Part shown: one piece after another, positions 58,518 to 64,000 of the stretch
How the letters are laid out: each line of letters begins with the position of its first letter
Numbering within the stretch: position 1 is the first letter of the stretch
Source: Haloferax sp. Atlit-12N
GTDB lineage: Archaea > Halobacteriota > Halobacteria > Halobacteriales > Haloferacaceae
Reading direction: 5' to 3'
DNA length: 64,000 nt
Assembly: GCF_003383095.1 (NCBI RefSeq)
Contig: NZ_PSYW01000001.1
Coordinates: forward strand, 434,001 to 498,000
Position numbers and translations under genes: made by a program
Notes under the pieces: generated by a model
What the model was told of the DNA's origin: nothing
Databases searched by the model: none
What the model saw: only the letters and a program-made list of their open reading frames with translations

Positions 58518-60437
58518 ATGCGTGTGCGTGACCTCCCGCTGTCGGCGGCCCTCGTCTCCCACTACGAGTCGGACGGTATCGAGGAACTCTACCCGCCGCA
58601 GGCCGCCGCGGTCGAGGCGGGCGTCGCGGAGGGCGGCCGCGTCGTCGCCGCTATTCCGACCGCCAGCGGCAAGACGTTCATCGCGGAACTCGCCATGCTC
58701 ACCGCCGACGGGCCGGCGCTCTACATCGTCCCGCTTCGCGCGCTCGCCCGCGAGAAGTACGAGACGTTCGACCAACTCCCCGGCGTGAGCGTCGGCATCT
58801 CCACCGGCGACTTCGACGCGGACGAGGCGGAACTCGGCGACCACGACATCGTCGTCGCCACGAGCGAGAAGGTCGACTCGGCGATTCGAAACGGCGCGCC
58901 GTGGGTCGAACGCCTCGCCTGCGTCGTCGTCGACGAGGTCCACCTCCTCGGCGCGCCGGGGCGCGGACCGACGCTCGAAGTCACGCTGGCCACGCTCCAG
59001 CGCCGCGTCCCGGACCTCCAGCTCGTCGCCCTCTCGGCGACCGTCGACAACCCCGAGGTCATCGCCGACTGGCTCGACGCGGCGTTGGTCGAGAGCACGT
59101 GGCGACCCGTCTCGCTCCGTACCGGCGTCTACGCCGACGAGAGCGTCGCGTTCGACGACGGCACGGACCTCGACGTGGTCGTCCCCCCGACCGGCCCGAA
59201 CGACGACGAGGCCACCGAAGCCACCGTCGCGCTCGTCGAAGACGCGGTCGAGACGGGCGGGCAGTGCCTAGCGTTCGTCCGGTCGCGCCGCGAGGCCGAG
59301 GCGCTCGCCGACCGCCTCGCCGACGAAGACCTCTCGCCCGCGCCCACCCTCGGCGACGAACTCGACGAACTCGGCGGCACCGCGACCGGCCGCCAGCTCT
59401 CGGAGTGCGCCCGGACCGGCGTCGGCTTCCACCACGCCGGCCTGCGGAGCGCCCACCGGGTCGCCGTCGAGAACGCGTTTCGGGACCGCCGGCTCGCGGT
59501 CATTTGCGCGACGCCGACGCTCGCCGCCGGGGTGAACGTCCCCGCTCGGCGGGTCGTCATCCGCGACCAGAAGCGCTACACCGGCGACGCGATGGAATGG
59601 ATTCCCGTCCTCGACGTGCACCAGATGTGCGGCCGCGCCGGCCGCCCGCACCTCGACCCGTTCGGCGAGGCGGTCCTCGTCGGCGACGCGGACACGAAAG
59701 CCGAACTGTTCGACCGCTACGTCACCGCCGACGCGGAGGCCGTGGACTCGCAGTTCGACGACCCCGAGGCGCTCCGGACGCACGTCCTCTCGGTCGTCGC
59801 CTCCGGGTTCGCCGACAGCCTCGACGGCGTCGCCGACGTGTTCTCGGCGACCTACTACGCCCACCAGAACCCGAGCGTGGACCTCGCGGAACTCGTCGCC
59901 GACGTGGTCTCGGAGCTCGAAGCGATGGAGCTCCTCGACGCGACGGACGGGACGCTGTCGGCGACGACGCTGGGCGCACAGACCTCCAGACAGTACGTCT
60001 CGCCGACGACGGGGGCGCGCATCGTCTCGGGCATCCGGACCATCGGGGGGATGGCAGACGAACACGTCACCGCCCGGACCGCCCTCGAAGTCGTCTGCGA
60101 CACGCCGGACATGCACGACACCTACCTCGGCAACCGAGAACGGGCGCTCATGTACCAGTACGCCCGGAGCCACGCCGCGGAGTTCACCACCGCGATGCAC
60201 GACGCCGACCCCTTCGAGGAGTGGCTGACGGCGGTCAAGACCGCCCGCATCCTCCACGAGTGGACCGAGGGCTCGGACATCGAGGAACTCGTCGAGCGCT
60301 ACCGAATCGGGCCGGGCGACGTTGAGTCCCGCGTGGAGCGCGCCGAGTGGTTGCTGGGCGCGGCCGACGCGCTCTGTGCCGCCCTCGACACCGACGTGCC
60401 CGAGTTCCGCGAGGTCCGGGCGCTCCTGTCGCCCTGA
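58518..60437 (+). CDS. Ski2-like (Hel308-related) DEAD/DEAH-box helicase
   Basis: A 639-residue superfamily 2 helicase. Motif I is IPTASGKT (46-53), motif Ia PLRALAREK, motif II VVDEVHLL (Asp139-His142), motif III ALSATVDN, motif IV region AFVRSRREAEAL, motif V ATPTLAAGVNVPAR and motif VI HQMCGRAGRP. A winged-helix and ratchet region follows (about 400-600), and it ends VERAEWLLGAADALCAALD. It is shorter than classical Hel308 (about 700-800) and lacks a clear C-terminal helix-hairpin-helix part. It is probably a 3'-5' DNA or RNA helicase in repair or RNA turnover. A TATA-like GTACTTAT is about 31 nt upstream. Confidence 0.92.
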   Translation: MRVRDLPLSAALVSHYESDGIEELYPPQAAAVEAGVAEGGRVVAAIPTASGKTFIAELAMLTADGPALYIVPLRALAREKYETFDQLPGVSVGISTGDFDADEAELGDHDIVVATSEKVDSAIRNGAPWVERLACVVVDEVHLLGAPGRGPTLEVTLATLQRRVPDLQLVALSATVDNPEVIADWLDAALVESTWRPVSLRTGVYADESVAFDDGTDLDVVVPPTGPNDDEATEATVALVEDAVETGGQCLAFVRSRREAEALADRLADEDLSPAPTLGDELDELGGTATGRQLSECARTGVGFHHAGLRSAHRVAVENAFRDRRLAVICATPTLAAGVNVPARRVVIRDQKRYTGDAMEWIPVLDVHQMCGRAGRPHLDPFGEAVLVGDADTKAELFDRYVTADAEAVDSQFDDPEALRTHVLSVVASGFADSLDGVADVFSATYYAHQNPSVDLAELVADVVSELEAMELLDATDGTLSATTLGAQTSRQYVSPTTGARIVSGIRTIGGMADEHVTARTALEVVCDTPDMHDTYLGNRERALMYQYARSHAAEFTTAMHDADPFEEWLTAVKTARILHEWTEGSDIEELVERYRIGPGDVESRVERAEWLLGAADALCAALDTDVPEFREVRALLSP

Positions 60438-60534
60438 CGCGGGAGGGCCGACCACGTGACGAACCCCTCATGACGCCGCTGCGCGCCGAACCGTGTTCCT
60501 TCGCGTCGAGGGGGCAAAGGCGCTTCGGGATGCC

Positions 60535-60542
60535 GTTTTAAG
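60535..60542 (+). promoter_or_regulatory. TATA box for rbcL
   Basis: GTTTTAAG is centred about 28 nt before the rbcL ATG; the transcript should be leaderless. Confidence 0.55.
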
Positions 60543-60566
60543 CTTCGCGGGGGCGTAGGCGAAGCT
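60541..60566. promoter_or_regulatory. Perfect inverted repeat between TATA box and rbcL start (candidate operator)
   Basis: AGCTTCGC (60541-60548) and GCGAAGCT (60559-60566) are perfect inverted arms with a 10-nt spacer. They fill the space from the TATA box to the base before the ATG. This placement fits a repressor site. Confidence 0.6.
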
Positions 60567-61811
60567 ATGGGTATCACGTACGAAGACTTCCTCGACCTCG
60601 AGTACGAACCGACCGACGAGGACCTCGTCTGCACCTTCCGCATCGACCCCGCGACGGGGATGTCGACGGAGGCGGCAGCGAGTCGCGTGGCTTCGGAGTC
60701 CTCCAACGGCACGTGGGCGGCCCTCCAGACCGGTGCGGACTTCACCGACATGGGCGCGACGACGTTCGACATCGACGGCGACCTCATCAAGGTCGCCTAC
60801 CCCGCCGGGCTGTTCGAACCCGGCAACATGCCGCAGGTGCTGTCGTGCATCGCCGGCAACATCATGGGCATGAAGGCGGTCGACACGATTCGCCTCCTCG
60901 ACTGCGAATGGCCCGAGGAAATCGTCTCGTCGTACCCCGGCCCGCTGTACGGGTCGTCGGTCCGCGAGGAGATATTCGGCGTCACCGACCGCCCCATCAC
61001 GGCGACGGTCCCCAAGCCGAAGGTCGGCCTCTCGACGGCGGCGCACGCGCAGGTCGGCTACGACGCGTGGGTCGGCGGCGTCGACCTCCTGAAAGACGAC
61101 GAGAACCTGACCGACCAAGCGTTCAACCCCTTCTCAGACCGCCTGACTGAGTCGCTGTCGCTCCGCGACGACGCCGAGGACGAGACGGGCGAGAAGAAAT
61201 CGTACCTCATCAACGTCACCGCCGACACCCAGACGATGCTCGACCGCGTCGACGAGGTGGCCGCGCAGGGCGGCGAGTACGTCATGGTGGACATCATCAC
61301 CGCTGGCTGGGCGGGCCTCCAGACCGTCCGCGAGCGCACCGAGAAACACGGGCTGGCGATTCACGCCCACCGCGCCATGCACGCCGCCTTCGACCGGCTC
61401 CCGGCCCACGGCGTCTCGATGCGGGTGCTCGCGCAGATAAGTCGCCTCTGCGGCGTCGACCAACTCCACACCGGCACCGCCGGCCTCGGCAAACTCGCCA
61501 ACGAGGACACCGTCGGCATCAACGACTGGCTCACGGGCGACCTCTACGGGACGACCGACGTGCTGCCGGTCGCCTCGGGCGGCCTCCACCCCGGTCTGCT
61601 CCCCGACCTGCTCGACGCCACGGGGACGAACGTCTGCGTCCAACTCGGCGGCGGCATCCACGGTCACCCCGACGGTACTCGCGCGGGTGCGGTCGCGCTT
61701 CGGTCGGCCATCGACGCCTACGCCGAGGGGCGGTCAATCACCGAGGCCGCCGAGGAGACGCCGGAACTCGCCGTCGCCCTCGACAAGTGGGGGACGGAGA
61801 CGCCGCGGTAG
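60567..61811 (+). CDS. rbcL: Ribulose bisphosphate carboxylase, type III
   Basis: A 414-residue archaeal RuBisCO. It lacks a small subunit and is thought to fix CO2 onto RuBP made from AMP/nucleoside breakdown. Active-site residues are intact: Lys150 and Lys152 in ATVPKPKVG, the carbamylated Lys176 with Asp178 and Glu179 in GVDLLKDDEN, His in IHAHRAMHAAF, loop 6 in HTGTAGLGKLANED, SGGLHPG and QLGGGIHGHPDG. Partners of the AMP pathway (AMP phosphorylase, R15P isomerase) are not in this window. The promoter carries a perfect inverted repeat, suggesting control by nucleoside or sugar supply. Confidence 0.96.
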   Translation: MGITYEDFLDLEYEPTDEDLVCTFRIDPATGMSTEAAASRVASESSNGTWAALQTGADFTDMGATTFDIDGDLIKVAYPAGLFEPGNMPQVLSCIAGNIMGMKAVDTIRLLDCEWPEEIVSSYPGPLYGSSVREEIFGVTDRPITATVPKPKVGLSTAAHAQVGYDAWVGGVDLLKDDENLTDQAFNPFSDRLTESLSLRDDAEDETGEKKSYLINVTADTQTMLDRVDEVAAQGGEYVMVDIITAGWAGLQTVRERTEKHGLAIHAHRAMHAAFDRLPAHGVSMRVLAQISRLCGVDQLHTGTAGLGKLANEDTVGINDWLTGDLYGTTDVLPVASGGLHPGLLPDLLDATGTNVCVQLGGGIHGHPDGTRAGAVALRSAIDAYAEGRSITEAAEETPELAVALDKWGTETPR

Positions 61812-61855
61812 GGTCCGACGGGCGGTGTGGCTCTCCCACCGTCGCAATTGTTGCT

Positions 61856-61878
61856 GTTTCGTGACAATGGTTCGAAAC
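61856..61878 (+). terminator. Short stem-loop downstream of rbcL
   Basis: GTTTCG (61856-61861) and CGAAAC (61873-61878) can pair around an 11-nt loop, 45 nt after the rbcL stop. No T-run follows, so it may be a 3' end structure or chance. The remaining 61812-62090 is AT-rich with a TATA-like TTTTATAC near 61987 for the next gene. Confidence 0.25.
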
Positions 61879-62090
61879 GTGTTGAGTGATTACTGCAATA
61901 TCGAATGAGGAATCGACCCGCTATTTGACGGGGATTCGAAGTAGTTCGGCGTTCGAATACCGGCGATGATAATTGGCGAGTGAGTTTTATACGGTTGTTT
62001 TCGCAGAGCTACAGTCAGAGCAATTCGGCCACGAACCGGCTGTTCGGCGCGTATTGGGGGACGCCGGAATTCGCCGATATCAACCACACC

Positions 62091-64000
62091 ATGAAAATAC
62101 GAACGAAACTCATCGCGCTCTGTCTCGCCATCTCGCTGATACCCGTGTCAGTCGTCGGCGTTGCGGGCGTCCAAGGAATGAATAGTATTGGAGATTACGC
62201 ACAAGGACAAAGCGAGGCGACGCTGGAAGGGCAGATTACGGGCGACCTGAACGGCACCGTCGCCGCCCGGCAAGAGGAGATACAGAACCTCCTCGACGCC
62301 CGCCGAATCGACGCCCTCGCGCTGGCGGACTCGGCTCCGGTGCAGAACTACGAGGCCGCCCGGGCCGGGGAGATGGAACTCGTCCAAGAGCAGAGCCAAG
62401 CGCAGTTGGGCTACATGGCGCTGCAGATGCGCGCCACCGTCGAGACCACGAAAGAGACCGTTCTTGCGAACCAGTACGGCGGACAGGACTGGGACGAACT
62501 CACACCGACGGAGCAACAGCAGGTGAAAGACCGGGTCGAAGCGCGAATCGCCGGAACCGCCGGTGACGGCGTCCAACAGAGTGGGACGCTTTCCGACGCG
62601 TTCTACCCCGGCTACGTCGGCTCGACCGGCTACGCGTTTATCCTCGACAGCGACGTCGACTTCGTCGTCCACCACAGCCTCGAAGACGGGGTCAATGCCG
62701 TCGACGACGCCGGGATACCGGCGTTCAATCAGGTGCCCGCCGAAATCGAGTCGAACGCCGCCGTCCGCAACGGCGAGGACTGGGGCATCGTCGAGTACGA
62801 ATGGGAAGACACCACTCAGGAGGGCAATCCCGTCGAAGAGAAGTTCGTCGCGTACGCCTACCACGAGGATTTCGACTGGGTGCTCGCACCGAGCGTCTAC
62901 TACTACGAGCTGCAGACGGCCGCGGTCACCGACGCCCGCGACCAGATTAACGACTCGTTCCGGAGCTACCTCGACACCCGCGCCGTGACCATCGACGGCG
63001 AGGAACACCCCGCCTACGACGAGATTCTGTTCACCGACGAGAACGGACAGGGCATCGTCCAAGCGACGCGCACGGACGACGGCATCACCACCGAGTCGGT
63101 GGCCGGAACCTCGTTCGCGGACGAGGATTGGTTCCAGACCGCGACCGAACTTCAGGAGGGCGAAATCCAGGTGAGTGAGGTGATGACCGTCGACGGCGAG
63201 TCCGCCGTCTACGTCACCGCGCCGGTGTACCGCGGGGGAGAACTCGCGGGGACCATCACGCTCCAGTTCAACTTCGAACTCCTCAACACGCTCATCGACG
63301 ACATCCAGGTCGGTGAGACCGGTCACCTGACCATCGTGAGCGAGGACGGGAACCTCCTGACCGACTCGGCGGAGTCGCTCGGCTCCGCCGAGGCCGAAAT
63401 CGCGGATAACGTGACCGCAATTGTCGGCCAGAGCGGACTGACTACCTACGAGTCGGTCGGCGACGACGGGGAGTCGGCCCGCTACTTTGTCGGCTACGCG
63501 CCGCTCCACTTCGGAAACAGTCAGTACGAACTCGTCGCCACCGTCCCCGAGTCCGACGTGACGGCACCGGTCGAACAGCTCGGTCAGGCGATGAACGACC
63601 GAGCGGACATCGCCCGGAACATCATGCTCCTGTTAATCGTCGGTATCATCGTGGTCGTCGTCGGCGTCGGCTACGTCGCCGCGCGGTACTTCTCGGAGCC
63701 GATAGAGGCGCTCCGGGACCGCGCCCAGTCGCTCGCCCGCGGCCGGTTCGACGACGACGAGGACATCGACGCCAACGACGACGAACTCGGCGAACTCGTC
63801 GAGGCGTTCGACGACATGCAGGCGAACCTCCAACGGCAGGTCTCGGCGCTTCGGGCCGCCGGGACAGAACTCGGAGACGGCAACCTCGACCAGAACCTCC
63901 GGACCGACCTCCCCGGCGAGTTCGGCGCTATCATGACCGACCTCGACGCGGGGATTCAGAAGCTCCAAGACGGCTTCGTCGAGGTGCAGTCCGTCGCCGA
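62091..64000 (+). CDS. Methyl-accepting taxis transducer (Htr-like), 3' truncated by window
   Basis: An open frame from ATG 62091 to the window end, 636 complete codons. An N-terminal TM helix (LIALCLAISLIPVSVVGVAGV) precedes an external sensory region of about 480 residues with two Cache-like parts (GYVGSTGYAFILDSDVDFVVHH; GETGHLTIVSEDGNLLTDSAES). A second TM helix (IMLLLIVGIIVVVVGVGYVAA, about 505-525) leads into a HAMP domain (ALRDRAQSLARGRFDDDEDI, DELGELVEAFDDMQANLQ). The signalling domain would follow. The layout matches haloarchaeal Htr transducers, but a histidine kinase cannot be excluded from this part. The leader is about 75 nt if the TATA near 61987 is used. Confidence 0.88.
   Translation, partial: MKIRTKLIALCLAISLIPVSVVGVAGVQGMNSIGDYAQGQSEATLEGQITGDLNGTVAARQEEIQNLLDARRIDALALADSAPVQNYEAARAGEMELVQEQSQAQLGYMALQMRATVETTKETVLANQYGGQDWDELTPTEQQQVKDRVEARIAGTAGDGVQQSGTLSDAFYPGYVGSTGYAFILDSDVDFVVHHSLEDGVNAVDDAGIPAFNQVPAEIESNAAVRNGEDWGIVEYEWEDTTQEGNPVEEKFVAYAYHEDFDWVLAPSVYYYELQTAAVTDARDQINDSFRSYLDTRAVTIDGEEHPAYDEILFTDENGQGIVQATRTDDGITTESVAGTSFADEDWFQTATELQEGEIQVSEVMTVDGESAVYVTAPVYRGGELAGTITLQFNFELLNTLIDDIQVGETGHLTIVSEDGNLLTDSAESLGSAEAEIADNVTAIVGQSGLTTYESVGDDGESARYFVGYAPLHFGNSQYELVATVPESDVTAPVEQLGQAMNDRADIARNIMLLLIVGIIVVVVGVGYVAARYFSEPIEALRDRAQSLARGRFDDDEDIDANDDELGELVEAFDDMQANLQRQVSALRAAGTELGDGNLDQNLRTDLPGEFGAIMTDLDAGIQKLQDGFVEVQSVA

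Noticed and set aside
1..64000. Mobile elements, CRISPR arrays or toxin-antitoxin/defence islands
   Set aside because: No transposase, integrase, spaced direct repeats or known defence domains were seen; nearly all genes fit core chromosomal functions.

Overview
The window is chromosomal DNA of an extremely halophilic archaeon, most likely a Haloferax close to H. volcanii (inferred from gene content and order; no database was searched). The DNA is GC-rich with strong G/C bias at third codon positions. Predicted proteins are rich in Asp and Glu. Many start codons lie 24-30 nt downstream of a TATA-like box, as expected for leaderless haloarchaeal transcripts. Secreted proteins carry twin-arginine signals, and a type IV pilin has the haloarchaeal PilA hydrophobic segment. 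No insertion sequence, CRISPR array, tRNA or rRNA was found, so this looks like core chromosome.

Layout, 0-25 kb: the tail of an unidentified acidic protein; the 7S signal recognition particle RNA on the minus strand; a thiolase-DUF35 pair; an Old Yellow Enzyme; a nitrilase-family hydrolase; a HEAT-repeat protein; a secreted phospholipase-D-like protein; an S1-OB-DHH RecJ-like nuclease; a fructosamine-kinase-like protein; a JAMM protease overlapping the FAD synthetase gene ribL; cytochrome oxidase subunit II facing a heme A/heme O synthase fusion; an Rdx thioredoxin-like protein; aldo/keto reductase, Gfo/Idh and PQQ-type sugar dehydrogenases; an ABC-2 exporter; a ZIP transporter and a MscS-related protein.

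25-38 kb: ADP-forming acetyl-CoA synthetase (acd) in tandem with a BioD-like/DRTGG protein; an M24 peptidase; a decayed CNNM/CorC-type gene with two apparent internal deletions; a Tat-exported subtilase; an MFS transporter; small conserved proteins; and a CBS-ParB protein transcribed behind an RCK_N-DHH phosphoesterase. 38-49 kb: an eleven-gene minus-strand complex I operon (nuoA, B, CD, H, I, J1, J2, K, L, M, N) without nuoEFG. 49-64 kb: purK-purE; an Agl23-like membrane protein; ribH with an aminotransferase; a pilin; a MacB-type ABC system with a COG1361-like surface protein; a Ski2-type helicase; type III RuBisCO; and a truncated Htr-like transducer.

Functional themes are respiration (nuo, coxB, ctaAB), acetyl-CoA metabolism and overflow (thiolase, acd), nucleotide and flavin synthesis (purEK, ribH, ribL), nucleoside salvage (RuBisCO III) and the cell surface (pilin, exporters, secreted hydrolases). 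I see no obvious new defence or mobile system. The observations most worth following up are the decayed CNNM gene, perfect inverted repeats at the rbcL start and upstream of position 37867, the Ser-for-Cys thiolase, and the CBS-ParB/RCK-DHH pair.
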